DNA of 64,000 bases from an uncultured Oscillospiraceae bacterium (GCA_910588625.1 CAJUQN010000004.1:26187-90186), one strand, 5' to 3'. Numbered from the stretch's first letter, positions 35,331 to 44,309 are shown. Notes: a model not told the origin generated them from the sequence alone. Program-made: numbers and translations.

Positions 35331-35390
35331 AACCGGCCCAACGGGGACAAAAGGGTATAACCCCTTTCCCTGCCCCCCATTGGGCCGGTT
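35331..35390 (-). terminator. Terminator or attenuator hairpin between dapL and gltB
   Basis: On the minus strand AACCGGCCCAATGGGG pairs with CCCCGTTGGGCCGGTT, enclosing a smaller hairpin (AAAGGGGTTATACCCTTT), and is followed by TTTTCGTTT. It fills almost the whole 91-base dapL-gltB gap. I see no separate gltB promoter, so gltBD may depend on read-through of this structure. Confidence 0.7.
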
Positions 35391-35402
35391 CATGATTTCT
35401 TT

Positions 35403-36623
35403 TTACAGTACTGAAACGATACGCTTTACCGCTTCCCTAGTTGCCTCCGCATCGCCGAAAGCAGTAACCCGGATGTAGCCCTCCCCGCTGGGACCGAAGC
35501 CCGCGCCGGGGGTAGTGACCACGCACGCTTTCTTCAACAGCAGGTCGAAAAAGTCCCAGGACGGCGCGTTGTTGGGGGTCTTGACCCACAGATAGGGGGC
35601 GTTCACGCCGCCGTAAACCGTCAGGCCCGCTTTGGTAAGGCCCTCCCGAATGACCTTGGCGTTGTTCAGGTAATAATCGATGGCCACCTTGGTCTGCGCC
35701 CTGCCCTCGGGGCTTAGCGCCGCCTCCGCCGCCCGCTGGATGACATAGGGCACGCCGTTGAACTTGCTGCCCTGGCGGCGGTTCCACAGGGCGTTGAGGG
35801 ATACGCCCTCCCGCTCCAGCGCCTTGGGAATCACGGTATAGGCGCAGCGGTTGCCGGTAAATCCGGCGGACTTGGAGAAGGAGCGGAACTCAATGGCGCA
35901 GGTCTTGGCCCCCTCCACCTCAAAGATGCTGTGGGGGATGCCATCCTCGCTGATGAACGCCTCGTAGGCGGAGTCGAACAGGATCACGCTGCCGTGGGCG
36001 TTGGCGTAGTCCACCCAGACCTTGAGCTGCTCATAGGTGGCCGCCGTCCCGGTGGGATTGTTGGGGGAGCAGATGTAGATGAGGTCGGGCGCCTTGTCCC
36101 CTGCGGGCAGGCCGGGGAAAAAGCCGTTCTCCGCCGTGCAGGGCAGGTAAACGAGGTCGGTCCACTTCTCCCCGTCGTACTCACCGGCCCGGCCGGCCAT
36201 GGCGCTGGTGTCCACGTACACCGGATACACCGGGTCGCACACCGCCACCACATTGTCAACCGAGAAGATGTCGCCGATGCTTCCACAGTCAGTCTTGGCT
36301 CCGTCGGAGACGAAAATTTCGTCGTCGGCCATGTCCACCCCCCGCTCCTTGTAGGAGTCCCGGATAGCAAAGCGCAGAAAGTCATAAGCGGCGCAGGTCT
36401 CCTCGCAGTAGCCCCGAAATGTCTCCTTCGCCCCCATCTCTCTGGACGCCTTCACCATAGCGTCCACCACCACGGGGGCCAGGGGCTGGGTAACGTCGCC
36501 GATGCCCAAACGGATGAGGGGCATCGGCGGATTCTCCGCTGAAAAGGCACGCACCCGGCGGCCGATCTCCGGGAACAGGTAGCCGCCCGGCAGCTTGAGA
36601 AAATTCTGATTGATGTGGGCCAT
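35403..36623 (-). CDS. dapL: LL-diaminopimelate aminotransferase
   Basis: DapL converts tetrahydrodipicolinate directly to LL-diaminopimelate with glutamate as amino donor, bypassing DapC/D/E. The 406-residue fold-type I PLP enzyme starts INQNFLKLPGGYLFPEIGRR and shows IRLGIGDVTQPL, VSDGAKTDCGSIGDIF, and CSPNNPTGTAATYEQL. The PLP lysine is in FRSFSKSAGFTGNRCAY. These are DapL rather than generic AAT signatures. ATG 36623 is preferred to the GTG nine bases earlier because AGGAGTGG is suitably spaced. It has its own promoter, and dapF lies directly upstream. Confidence 0.95.
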   Translation of the reverse strand: MAHINQNFLKLPGGYLFPEIGRRVRAFSAENPPMPLIRLGIGDVTQPLAPVVVDAMVKASREMGAKETFRGYCEETCAAYDFLRFAIRDSYKERGVDMADDEIFVSDGAKTDCGSIGDIFSVDNVVAVCDPVYPVYVDTSAMAGRAGEYDGEKWTDLVYLPCTAENGFFPGLPAGDKAPDLIYICSPNNPTGTAATYEQLKVWVDYANAHGSVILFDSAYEAFISEDGIPHSIFEVEGAKTCAIEFRSFSKSAGFTGNRCAYTVIPKALEREGVSLNALWNRRQGSKFNGVPYVIQRAAEAALSPEGRAQTKVAIDYYLNNAKVIREGLTKAGLTVYGGVNAPYLWVKTPNNAPSWDFFDLLLKKACVVTTPGAGFGPSGEGYIRVTAFGDAEATREAVKRIVSVL

Positions 36624-36656
36624 TGGGACCACTCCTTCACTTTATCTGGTTAAATT

Positions 36657-36686
36657 ATTGTACAACAAAAACGCGGGTGCGGTCAA
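36657..36686 (-). promoter_or_regulatory. Promoter of dapL
   Basis: Minus-strand -35 TTGACC (36681-36686, overlapping the dapF stop), 18-bp spacer, -10 TACAAT (36657-36662), about 30 bases before dapL. Confidence 0.7.
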
Positions 36687-37477
36687 TCGTCAAGTTTGCC
36701 ATCAAAAACGGTCACAGCGGGTCCTGTCATGAACATATGGCCGGATTTTTCGTCCCAGCGGACGGTCAGATCGCCGCCGGACAGGTGGACCACGGCCTCC
36801 CGGCCCAGTTTTCCTGCGCTTATCATCGCCGCGGCGGAGGCGCAGGCCCCGGTACCGCAGGCCAGGGTCTCGCCGCTGCCCCGCTCCCAGACGCGCATTT
36901 GAAGCTCGGCACGATTCAGCACTTTTATAAACTCTGCGTTGACCCCGCCGGGAAAGGCCTGGTGATTCTCCACGGCAGGGCCTATGGCCTGTAAATCCAG
37001 CGCGGCAGGACCCTCCACCTCAATAACCGCATGGGGGTTGCCCATAGAAACAGGAACGGCAGTATATTCAGCCTCCTCGATTTGAAGCAAAACGGGCGGT
37101 TTGAGAATAGGTATTCCCATATTCACTACAGCCGAATACACTTGTTTCCCCCGGACCATCAGGGAAAGCTCCCGCTCCCCTGACAGCGTCTCAATGGTGA
37201 GGTGCTGCTTGTCTGTCAACTTTTTATCGTATACATACTTGCCAAAACACCGGATGCCGTTGCCGCACATGGCCCCCTCGGAGCCGTCGGCGTTAAACAT
37301 CCGCATTTTGAAATCCGCCCGGTTAGACGGGCAGATGCAGATGATGCCGTCTCCCCCCACGCCGAAGCGGCGGTCGGACAGGCGGCGGGCCAGTTCGCCC
37401 AGATTCTCAGGTGTGGACTCCATGCAGTTCAGAAAAATGTAGTCGTTTCCCAGACCGTGCATCTTGGTGAAATCCAT
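36683..37477 (-). CDS. dapF: Diaminopimelate epimerase
   Basis: Interconverts LL- and meso-diaminopimelate without a cofactor, using two cysteines. The 264-residue protein has FTKMHGLGNDYIFLN at the N-terminus, the first catalytic cysteine in DGSEGAMCGNGIRCF, and the second in TLACGTGACASAAA. ATG 37477 is chosen over the ATG six bases upstream because AGGAGG would be too close to the earlier one. With dapL next door it completes the path to the cell-wall amino acid. Confidence 0.96.
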   Translation of the reverse strand: MDFTKMHGLGNDYIFLNCMESTPENLGELARRLSDRRFGVGGDGIICICPSNRADFKMRMFNADGSEGAMCGNGIRCFGKYVYDKKLTDKQHLTIETLSGERELSLMVRGKQVYSAVVNMGIPILKPPVLLQIEEAEYTAVPVSMGNPHAVIEVEGPAALDLQAIGPAVENHQAFPGGVNAEFIKVLNRAELQMRVWERGSGETLACGTGACASAAAMISAGKLGREAVVHLSGGDLTVRWDEKSGHMFMTGPAVTVFDGKLDD

Positions 37478-37522
37478 GGCCATCCCTCCTGTTCACGGAT
37501 TGGGAAGTCAAGCGGGCACAGC

Positions 37523-37551
37523 AGGGCGGCAGTTGAGACAACTGCCGCCCT
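37523..37551 (-). terminator. Hairpin between ANTAR regulator gene and dapF
   Basis: 12-bp inverted repeat AGGGCGGCAGTT with its complement around five bases. No clear T-run follows on the minus strand, so it may be a processing or weak termination signal. Confidence 0.5.
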
Positions 37552-37561
37552 GGGTTATCTG

Positions 37562-38101
37562 TCACTGATCCGCCAGCACAAGCCTCGCGGTATCAGTGAG
37601 CCGGGCGCCATTGTCCATGCTCTGCTTTTGTAAAAAACGGTGGGCCTGCTCCTCCGTCATACCGTGGCGGTCCATCAGCACCGCCTTGGCCCTTTCCACC
37701 AGCTCCCGCTCCTCCGGGGAACGCTGGGCAGGGTTTTTCTCCCCGTCCCGCCCGGGGCGGTTCAGCTGAGCCAGCAACCGCACCGAAGCCAGCAGCTCCG
37801 AGCGGCGCACGGGGGCCTGGAGCTTGAAGATGCCCTCCGTCTCGCACAGCTCCAGCTGGGCCTGGGGACCGATCATCAGCATGGAGCACCGCTGGGGCAG
37901 ATCGCAGAACAGCGACTCGCAGCTCTCGTCCGCCAGCTTGAAGCCGCACACCACAAGGTCCAGCCTCAGCTTACGCACCGCCCGCTTCACCTGGGCCGCG
38001 CTGCGGCAAACAACACAGGAAAACTCGCCGCCGCTCTCTATAATCTCACGGAGCCTGTCGCAGTTGCTCTGGCGCTCAAAGGCCACGATCACCTGCCGCA
38101 T
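37562..38101 (-). CDS. ANTAR-domain response regulator (RNA-binding antiterminator)
   Basis: The 179-residue protein has a receiver-like N-terminal domain that lacks several standard acidic residues (RQVIVAFERQSNCDRLREII), so phosphorylation is uncertain. The C-terminal ANTAR domain (about residues 130-179) reads ELVERAKAVLMDRHGMTEEQ and AHRFLQKQSMDNGARLTDTA. ANTAR proteins bind paired hairpins in nascent RNA and block terminators, often in nitrogen-use genes. It lies 40 bases downstream of glnA, whose leader carries a terminator, so autocontrol of glnA is likely by inference. Confidence 0.88.
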   Translation of the reverse strand: MRQVIVAFERQSNCDRLREIIESGGEFSCVVCRSAAQVKRAVRKLRLDLVVCGFKLADESCESLFCDLPQRCSMLMIGPQAQLELCETEGIFKLQAPVRRSELLASVRLLAQLNRPGRDGEKNPAQRSPEERELVERAKAVLMDRHGMTEEQAHRFLQKQSMDNGARLTDTARLVLADQ

Positions 38102-38141
38102 ACCCGTTCACCTTCCTTAAACTGGTCCGTAAACGGAATGC

Positions 38142-39473
38142 TCAGTAGTTAATCATGTACTTGTCAACTTCCCAGCTGGACACGCGGGTGCGGTACTCAT
38201 TCCATTCCCTCTCCTTGCCGGCGATGTACTGGGCGGTGACGTGCTCGCCCAGGGTATCCATCACCAGCTTATCCTTCTTCATAGCCACCAGCGCCTCCTC
38301 CAGGGAGCCGGGCAGGGCCTCGATGCCACGGCGGCGGCGGGTGGCGGGAGTCATAGCAAAGATGTTTTCTGTGATCTCCGGCGGCGGGGTCATGCCCTTC
38401 TCGATGCCATCCAAACCAGCGGCCAGGCACACAGCCAGGGACAGATAGGGGTTGCAGGCGGGGTCAGGGCAGCGCAGCTCCACCCGGGTGCCCATCCCGC
38501 GGGAGGCGGGAATGCGGATCAGCGCGGAGCGATTGGAGGCGGACCAGGCCATGTAGCAAGGGGCCTCGTAGCCGGGCACCAGACGCTTATAGGAGTTGAC
38601 CAACGGGTTGGTGACGGCGGCCATGCCCTTCATGTGGGCCAGGAGGCCGGCGATGAAGGAATAGCACTCCTTGGACAGCTGCTTTTCGCCATTGGGGTCG
38701 AAGAACACGTTCTGGCCGTTTTTATACAGCGACATGTTGGTGTGCATACCCGAGCCGTTGATGCCGAAGATGGGCTTTGGCATGAAGGTGGCGTGGAGGC
38801 CGTTCTTCTGGGCCAGGGTCTTGACCGCCAACTTGAAGGTCATGATCTTGTCGGCGCAGTCCAGGGCGGGGGCGTACTTGAAATCGATCTCGTGCTGGCC
38901 CTTGGCCACCTCGTGGTGGGACGCCTCAATCTCATAGCCCATCTCCTCCAGAGCCAGACAGATCTCACGCCGGGTGGACTCGCCGTGGTCCAGAGGGCCC
39001 AGGTCGAAGTAACCGGCCTCGTCGTTGGTCTTGGTGGTGGGCTTGCCCTCCTCGTCGGTCTGGAACAGGAAGAACTCGGCCTCAGGACCCACATTAAAGG
39101 TATCGTAACCCATGGCCCTGGCCTTCTCCAGCACCCGCTCCAGCACGCCGCGGGGGTCGCCCACGAAGGCGGAGCCGTCAGGGTTGTGGATGTCGCAGAT
39201 CAAGCGGGCCACCTTGCCGTGCTGGGGCCGCCAGGGGAAGATGACAAAGCTGTCCAGATCGGGGTACAGGTACTGGTCGGACTCATTGATGCGGACGAAG
39301 CCCTCAATGGAGGAGCCGTCCAGCATGATCTCATTGTTCACCGCCCGCTCGATCTGGGAGGCGGTGATGGCCACGTTTTTCAGCTGGCCGAAAATGTCGG
39401 TGAACTGCATCCGGATGAACTTGACGTCCTCTTCCTTCACGATGCGGATGATATCTTCCTTGGAGTATCCCAT
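38142..39473 (-). CDS. glnA: Glutamine synthetase, type I
   Basis: Makes glutamine from glutamate, ammonia and ATP. The 443-residue length fits the GSI-alpha type of Firmicutes. Visible signatures are FTDIFGQLKNVAI and LDGSSIEGFVRINESDQYLYPD at the N-terminus, VGPEAEFFLF, the ATP-binding KPIFGINGSGMHTNMSLY, and NRSALIRIPASRGMGTRVELR. I do not see the adenylylation loop of the longer GSI-beta type. It is transcribed from a strong promoter through a leader with a terminator hairpin. Confidence 0.96.
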   Translation of the reverse strand: MGYSKEDIIRIVKEEDVKFIRMQFTDIFGQLKNVAITASQIERAVNNEIMLDGSSIEGFVRINESDQYLYPDLDSFVIFPWRPQHGKVARLICDIHNPDGSAFVGDPRGVLERVLEKARAMGYDTFNVGPEAEFFLFQTDEEGKPTTKTNDEAGYFDLGPLDHGESTRREICLALEEMGYEIEASHHEVAKGQHEIDFKYAPALDCADKIMTFKLAVKTLAQKNGLHATFMPKPIFGINGSGMHTNMSLYKNGQNVFFDPNGEKQLSKECYSFIAGLLAHMKGMAAVTNPLVNSYKRLVPGYEAPCYMAWSASNRSALIRIPASRGMGTRVELRCPDPACNPYLSLAVCLAAGLDGIEKGMTPPPEITENIFAMTPATRRRRGIEALPGSLEEALVAMKKDKLVMDTLGEHVTAQYIAGKEREWNEYRTRVSSWEVDKYMINY

Positions 39474-39561
39474 AGTTGACTTCCCCTTTCATTTATATTG
39501 GTCCGCCGGGAAACTATGCGGCCTCTTACGGCGGCCAATCGCTTGGGATGGGCCGAGATAG

Positions 39562-39600
39562 AAAAAGGCGTTCCTAACCTTGCCGGTCGGGAACGCCTTT
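39562..39600 (-). terminator. Leader terminator upstream of glnA
   Basis: On the minus strand AAAGGCGTTCC pairs with GGAACGCCTTT around a 15-base loop and is followed by TTTTTC. It lies between the glnA promoter and start codon, so it can work only as a conditional terminator; an ANTAR antiterminator is encoded just downstream of glnA. Confidence 0.8.
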
Positions 39601-39621
39601 GTTCTCTCGATTACGGGTTTT

Positions 39622-39649
39622 AGTATAGCACAAACACGCTTTTTGTCAA
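39622..39649 (-). promoter_or_regulatory. SigmaA-type promoter of glnA
   Basis: Minus-strand -35 TTGACA (39644-39649), 16-bp spacer, -10 TATACT (39622-39627), giving a leader of roughly 140 bases. Confidence 0.82.
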
Positions 39650-39752
39650 CAGTTTTTTGCACTCATGCAAAATTTTAGCGCAAAAAACAGGTTTCGGACC
39701 CATCGAAATTTATTTTTTGTAAAATGTCACATTGCGGACCGGGCCACCGGGG

Positions 39753-41138
39753 TCAATCCTCTCCCTGCTCCTCCACCGGGATGGGATACCGTTCGGTAAA
39801 GCAGCCGTCGCAGAAGCCGCAGGAGCAATCCGGCGCGATCTTTCGGAGGCTCTCCACGGACAGGAACCCCAAGCTGTCCGCGCCGATGAGCCGACACATC
39901 TCCTCCAGACTGTATTTACAGGCGAACAGCTCCTCCTTTGAAGGGATGTCCGTGCCGAAATAACAGGGGGCCACGAACATGGGGGCAGAGGAAAGCATAT
40001 GCACCTCCTTGGCTCCCGCGTCCCGAAGCAGCTTCACCAGCTGGTTAGACGTCGTGCCCCGGACGATGGAGTCGTCGATGACCACCACCCGCTGGCCAGA
40101 CACGGTGGAGCGCAAAGCGTTCAGCTTCAGCCGGACAGAGGACTCCCGTGCGGACTGCCCCGGCTGGATGAAGGTGCGGCCGATGTAGCGGTTTTTGATG
40201 AGCCCGTCGTTGTAGGGGATGCCGGACTCCAGGGCGTAGCCTTTGGCGGCGTTCAGCCCGGAATCAGGCACACCGATGACCACGTCGGCAGCGATGGGAT
40301 GCTCCTGAGCCAGGTAGCGCCCCGCCAGCAGACGGGCAGCATGGACAGACTGACCGTCGATGACACTGTCGGGCCGGGCGAAGTACAAAAACTCGAACAG
40401 GCAAAGCCCTGTGCGCTCCTTGCCGCAGCAGTCTCGGATGGATTGCAGCTCCCCATTCAGGTCCACATAGGCCACCTCGCCAGGCTCCACATCCCGGACG
40501 AAGGAGGCCCCCACGCTGTCCAAGGCACAGGACTCGGAGGCGAAAATCCATGCGTCTCTCCGCTTGCCGATACACAAAGGCCGGAAGCCCCAGGGATCTC
40601 GGGCGGCGATGAGCTTGCGGGAGCTCATGACCACCAGGGAAAAGGCGCCCCGCAGCTGGCGCACGGTGTTGGCCACCGCCCGCTCGATAGAGGGAGCCAA
40701 AAGCCGCTCCTGAGCGATAATATAGGCGATGATCTCCGAGTCCGAGGTGGTGTGGAAGATGGCCCCTCGGTACTCGTAGTGGCGGCGCAGATCATCCACA
40801 TTTACCAGATTCCCGTTGTGGGCTACGGCAAAGGTGCCCTTCACATAACTCAGCGTCAGCGGCTGGGCGTTCTCCCGCAGGGAACCGCCGGTGGTGGAGT
40901 AGCGCACATGTCCCACCGCCATAGTGCCGTTGAGCTGCGCCAAATCCTCCCGGCTGAACACCTCTCCCACCAGACCTGCGTCTTTTCGGCAGCGCTGCTC
41001 CAGACCGTTCATGGTGGCGATGCCGCAGGCCTCCTGCCCCCGGTGCTGAAGGGCATAAAGCCCGTAATAAGCGCTCTCGGCACAGCCGCCGCTTTTGTCA
41101 TAGATGCCGAATACGCCGCATTCCTCATGGATCGCCAT
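39753..41138 (-). CDS. purF: Amidophosphoribosyltransferase
   Basis: First committed enzyme of purine synthesis: glutamine plus PRPP to phosphoribosylamine. The 461-residue protein has a six-residue propeptide before the catalytic Cys7 (MAIHEECGVFGIY). The amidotransferase segments VGHVRYSTTGGSL and AVAHNGNLVN follow, then FLYFARPDSVIDG. The PRPP loop is VVVIDDSIVRGTTSNQLV, and late cysteines (ACKYSLEEMC and DCSCGFCDGCF) suggest the Fe-S cluster seen in the Bacillus type. ATG 41138 has GGAGGGATGG upstream. Confidence 0.95.
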   Translation of the reverse strand: MAIHEECGVFGIYDKSGGCAESAYYGLYALQHRGQEACGIATMNGLEQRCRKDAGLVGEVFSREDLAQLNGTMAVGHVRYSTTGGSLRENAQPLTLSYVKGTFAVAHNGNLVNVDDLRRHYEYRGAIFHTTSDSEIIAYIIAQERLLAPSIERAVANTVRQLRGAFSLVVMSSRKLIAARDPWGFRPLCIGKRRDAWIFASESCALDSVGASFVRDVEPGEVAYVDLNGELQSIRDCCGKERTGLCLFEFLYFARPDSVIDGQSVHAARLLAGRYLAQEHPIAADVVIGVPDSGLNAAKGYALESGIPYNDGLIKNRYIGRTFIQPGQSARESSVRLKLNALRSTVSGQRVVVIDDSIVRGTTSNQLVKLLRDAGAKEVHMLSSAPMFVAPCYFGTDIPSKEELFACKYSLEEMCRLIGADSLGFLSVESLRKIAPDCSCGFCDGCFTERYPIPVEEQGED

Positions 41139-41208
41139 ATGCCATCCCTCCGTCAAACGAATTAAGCACACAGCTCCACCCCGTTGCGGAGCTATTCTTT
41201 TGTTCTCA

Positions 41209-41237
41209 ACTTTATCACGGAAAAGTCCCCGCCGCAA
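41209..41237 (-). promoter_or_regulatory. Possible purF promoter
   Basis: Minus-strand -35 TTGCGG (41232-41237), 17-bp spacer, -10 TAAAGT (41209-41214). The -10 is a moderate match. Confidence 0.4.
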
Positions 41238-41358
41238 TGCGCAAAATCTCCAATTTTCCACTTAGGAGTGGGTGTTTTTTCCATATCCCCCGCAAATCCC
41301 TCCTCAATGGAACAGTTTTCTCATTCTGGGAATAAGTGAAAAAACAGCCAACTCTTAC

Positions 41359-41387
41359 TTGACCATCCTTGTGTATTCTGTTAAAAT
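41359..41387 (+). promoter_or_regulatory. SigmaA-type promoter of ppdK
   Basis: -35 TTGACC (41359-41364), 17-bp spacer, -10 TAAAAT (41382-41387), about 65 bases before ATG 41454. Confidence 0.75.
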
Positions 41388-41453
41388 ATTTCCATGACTC
41401 AGACCCCCGCATATATCCCGGCACACCCGATAAAAAGTTTGGAGGAATGTACA

Positions 41454-44087
41454 ATGGCTCACAAATATGTCTATCTGTTCTCAGAGGGCAACGCCAACAT
41501 GCGCGAGCTTCTGGGCGGCAAAGGCGCCAACCTGGCCGAAATGACCAACATCGGCCTGCCCGTGCCCCAGGGCTTTACCATCACCACCGAGGCGTGCACC
41601 CAGTACTACGAGGACGGACAGAAGATCAACGACGAGATCCAGGCCGAGATCATGGAGTATATCACCAAGATGGAGGGTATCACCGGCAAGAAGTTCGGCG
41701 ATAAGGAGAATCCCCTGCTGGTTTCCGTCCGCTCCGGCGCCCGGGCTTCCATGCCCGGCATGATGGACACCATTCTGAACCTGGGCCTCAATGAGGACGT
41801 GGTGGACACCATCGCCCGTCAGTCCAGCAACCCCCGCTGGGCTTGGGACTGCTACCGCCGCTTTATTCAGATGTACTCCGACGTGGTCATGGAGGTGGGC
41901 AAGAAGTATTTCGAGCAGCTCATCGACCAGATGAAGGAGAAGAAGGGCGTCAAGCAGGACGTGGAGCTTACCGCTGAGGACCTGAAGGAGCTGGCCGGTC
42001 AGTTCAAGGCCGAGTACAAGGCTAAGATCGGCTCTGACTTCCCCTCCGATCCCAAGGAGCAGCTGATGGGCGCCATCAAGGCCGTGTTCCGCTCCTGGGA
42101 CAACCCCCGGGCCAACGTGTACCGCCGGGACAACGACATCCCCTACTCCTGGGGCACCGCCGTCAACGTGCAGTCCATGGCCTTCGGCAACATGGGCGAC
42201 GACTGCGGCACCGGCGTGGCCTTCACCCGCAACCCCGCCACCGGCGAGAAGAAGCTGTTCGGCGAATTCCTGACCAACGCCCAGGGCGAGGACGTGGTGG
42301 CTGGCGTGCGCACCCCCATGCCCATCGACGAGATGGCGGAGAAGTTCCCCGAGGCCTTTGCCCAGTTCGAGAACGTGTGTAAGACCTTGGAGGACCACTA
42401 CCGCGATATGCAGGACATGGAGTTCACCGTGGAGCATGGCAAGCTCTATATGCTCCAGACCCGCAACGGCAAGCGCACCCCCGCCGCCGCTCTCAAGATC
42501 GCCTGCGACCTGGTGGACGAGGGCATGATCGACGAGAAGCGGGCCGTGGCTATGATCGAGCCCCGCTCCTTGGACGCCCTGCTCCATCCCCAGTTCGACG
42601 GCCAGGCGTTGAAGGACGCTCCCCTGCTGGCCACCGCCCTGGGCGCCTCCCCCGGCGCCGCCTCCGGTAAGATCGTCTTCTCTGCCGAGGACGCCAAGGA
42701 GTGGGCCGCCCGCGGCGAGAAGGTGGTTCTGGTCCGTCTGGAGACCTCTCCCGAGGACATTGAGGGCATGAAGGCCGCTCAGGGCATCCTGACCGTCCGC
42801 GGCGGCATGACCTCCCACGCCGCCGTCGTGGCCCGCGGCATGGGCCGCTGCTGCGTATCCGGCTGCGGCGAAATCAAGATGGACGAGGAGAACAAGAAGT
42901 TCGAGCTCAAGGGCAAGACCTTCCACGAGGGCGACTGGCTGAGCCTGGACGGTTCCACCGGCAAGATCTACGACGGCCCCATCCCCACCGTGGAGGCCTC
43001 CATCAGCGGCGAGTTCGCCCGTGTTATGGGTTGGGCCGACAAGTACCGCCGCCTGGGTGTGCGCACCAACGCCGACACCCCCCACGATGCCGCTCAGGCC
43101 CGTAAGTTCGGCGCTGAGGGCATTGGCCTGTGCCGCACCGAGCATATGTTCTTTAACGACGACCGCATCCAGGCCATCCGCGAGATGATCTGCTCCGACA
43201 CCGTGGAGCAGCGCGAGAAGGCCTTGGCCAAGCTGGAGCCCATGCAGCAAAGCGATTTCGAGGGCATCTATGAGGCCATGGAGGGCTGCCCCGTCACCAT
43301 CCGCTATCTGGATCCCCCCCTGCATGAGTTCGTCCCCACTGAGGAGGATGACATCGCGGCCATGGCCAAGGATATGGGCAAGTCCATCGAGGACGTCAAG
43401 GCCATCATCGCCGGCCTCCATGAGTTCAACCCCATGATGGGTCACCGCGGCTGCCGCCTGAGCGTCACCTTCCCCGAGATCGCCAAAATGCAGACCCGGG
43501 CCGTCATCAAGGCCGCTCTGGCCGTTCAGGCCCGCCATCCCGAATGGAAGATTGAGCCCGAGATCATGATTCCCCTGATCGGTGAGCTGAAGGAGTTTGC
43601 CTATGTCAAGAGCATCGTCACCGGCGTGGCCGACGAGCTGTTGAAGGAAGCCGGCTCCGACATGGTCTATCACGTGGGCAACATGATCGAGACCCCGCGC
43701 GCCGCTATGACTGCCGACGACATCGCCCCCATCTCCGACTTCTTCTCCTTCGGTTCCAACGACCTGACCCAGCTGGTGTTTGGCTTCAGCCGTGACGACG
43801 CGGGCAAGTTCCTGGATGCCTACTATGACAAGAAGATCTACGAGAACGACCCCTTTGCCAAGCTGGACCAGCACGGCGTGGGCCGCCTGATCTCCAATGC
43901 CGCCCGCTGGGGCCGCTCCACCAACCCAGATGTTCACCTGGGCATCTGCGGTGAGCATGGCGGCGATCCCTCCTCCGTGGAGTTCTGCCACAAGATTGGG
44001 CTGGATTATGTGTCCTGCTCCCCCTTCCGGGTGCCTATCGCCCGGCTGGCCGCCGCGCAGGCCGCTATCGCGCATCCCCAGTTCTAA
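41454..44087 (+). CDS. ppdK: Pyruvate, phosphate dikinase
   Basis: Interconverts pyruvate, ATP and Pi with PEP, AMP and PPi. The 877-residue protein has the N-terminal ATP-binding domain (VYLFSEGNANMRELLGGKGA, then VSVRSGARASMPGMMDTILN), the swivelling phosphohistidine domain with H455 in RGGMTSHAAVVARGMG, and the C-terminal PEP barrel ending in LGICGEHGGDPSSVEF, where C832 is the acid/base. Positions match the well-studied clostridial enzyme. GGAGGAATG precedes ATG 41454. Codon use is strongly GC-biased, in sharp contrast with the genes that follow. Confidence 0.97.
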   Translation: MAHKYVYLFSEGNANMRELLGGKGANLAEMTNIGLPVPQGFTITTEACTQYYEDGQKINDEIQAEIMEYITKMEGITGKKFGDKENPLLVSVRSGARASMPGMMDTILNLGLNEDVVDTIARQSSNPRWAWDCYRRFIQMYSDVVMEVGKKYFEQLIDQMKEKKGVKQDVELTAEDLKELAGQFKAEYKAKIGSDFPSDPKEQLMGAIKAVFRSWDNPRANVYRRDNDIPYSWGTAVNVQSMAFGNMGDDCGTGVAFTRNPATGEKKLFGEFLTNAQGEDVVAGVRTPMPIDEMAEKFPEAFAQFENVCKTLEDHYRDMQDMEFTVEHGKLYMLQTRNGKRTPAAALKIACDLVDEGMIDEKRAVAMIEPRSLDALLHPQFDGQALKDAPLLATALGASPGAASGKIVFSAEDAKEWAARGEKVVLVRLETSPEDIEGMKAAQGILTVRGGMTSHAAVVARGMGRCCVSGCGEIKMDEENKKFELKGKTFHEGDWLSLDGSTGKIYDGPIPTVEASISGEFARVMGWADKYRRLGVRTNADTPHDAAQARKFGAEGIGLCRTEHMFFNDDRIQAIREMICSDTVEQREKALAKLEPMQQSDFEGIYEAMEGCPVTIRYLDPPLHEFVPTEEDDIAAMAKDMGKSIEDVKAIIAGLHEFNPMMGHRGCRLSVTFPEIAKMQTRAVIKAALAVQARHPEWKIEPEIMIPLIGELKEFAYVKSIVTGVADELLKEAGSDMVYHVGNMIETPRAAMTADDIAPISDFFSFGSNDLTQLVFGFSRDDAGKFLDAYYDKKIYENDPFAKLDQHGVGRLISNAARWGRSTNPDVHLGICGEHGGDPSSVEFCHKIGLDYVSCSPFRVPIARLAAAQAAIAHPQF

Positions 44088-44094
44088 TTTTCTG

Positions 44095-44130
44095 ATGTCG
44101 TGGGGTAATATAGATTTTTCTCGGAGAGGC
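44095..44130 (+). repeat. 36-bp inverted repeat, left copy (possible transposon end)
   Basis: Begins eight bases after the ppdK stop. It is the reverse complement of 44310-44345 with three mismatches in 36. Its tip reads TGTCGTGGGG, and Tn7-type elements start with TGT, so it is a candidate end. Confidence 0.75.
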
Positions 44131-44151
44131 AATCTGAATTGACCCCGACAT
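44131..44151 (-). repeat. Third, diverged copy of the TGTCG end motif
   Basis: On the minus strand from 44151 the sequence reads TGTCGGGGTCAATTCAGATT, close to TGTCGTGGGGTAATATAGATT of the left repeat. With that repeat it makes an imperfect palindrome from 44096 to 44151. Confidence 0.55.
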
Positions 44152-44197
44152 AGAAAAACAAGACCTTGCACCTAACCGTGCAGGGTCTTGTTTTTGT
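44152..44197 (+). terminator. Terminator downstream of ppdK
   Basis: An 18-bp stem (AAAAACAAGACC-TTGCAC with its near-perfect complement) has CTAACC as loop and TTTTTGTT after it. It is the probable end of the ppdK transcript, although the repeats lie between it and ppdK. Confidence 0.85.
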
Positions 44198-44309
44198 TCT
44201 CCGAACTATCCTCAACCTTGCATAGATACCGGATTTTAGGGACATTTTGTTTGGAATCACCAGGGCGGGGGGGCAAACGGGGGCGAAGCCCAACAGAACA
44301 AACAGCTTT

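Larger units (their letters stand above)
41139..41453. other. Intergenic region with divergent purF and ppdK promoters
   Basis: This 315-base gap separates divergent genes. It holds the two promoters listed separately, a small hairpin in the purF leader (AGCTCC/GGAGCT, about 41172-41193), and a weak CCAC/GTGG hairpin followed by six T at 41258-41280 in the plus direction. No gene is evident. Confidence 0.6.

Noticed and set aside
41481..44171. An 896-codon open frame antisense to ppdK
   Set aside because: It mirrors codon bias of the GC-rich ppdK gene, is dominated by Gly, His, Leu and Val with no domain, and ppdK itself is certain.
44131..44309. tRNA or other structured RNA gene as attachment site
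   Set aside because: Only the ppdK terminator is a clear structure; no cloverleaf could be drawn.
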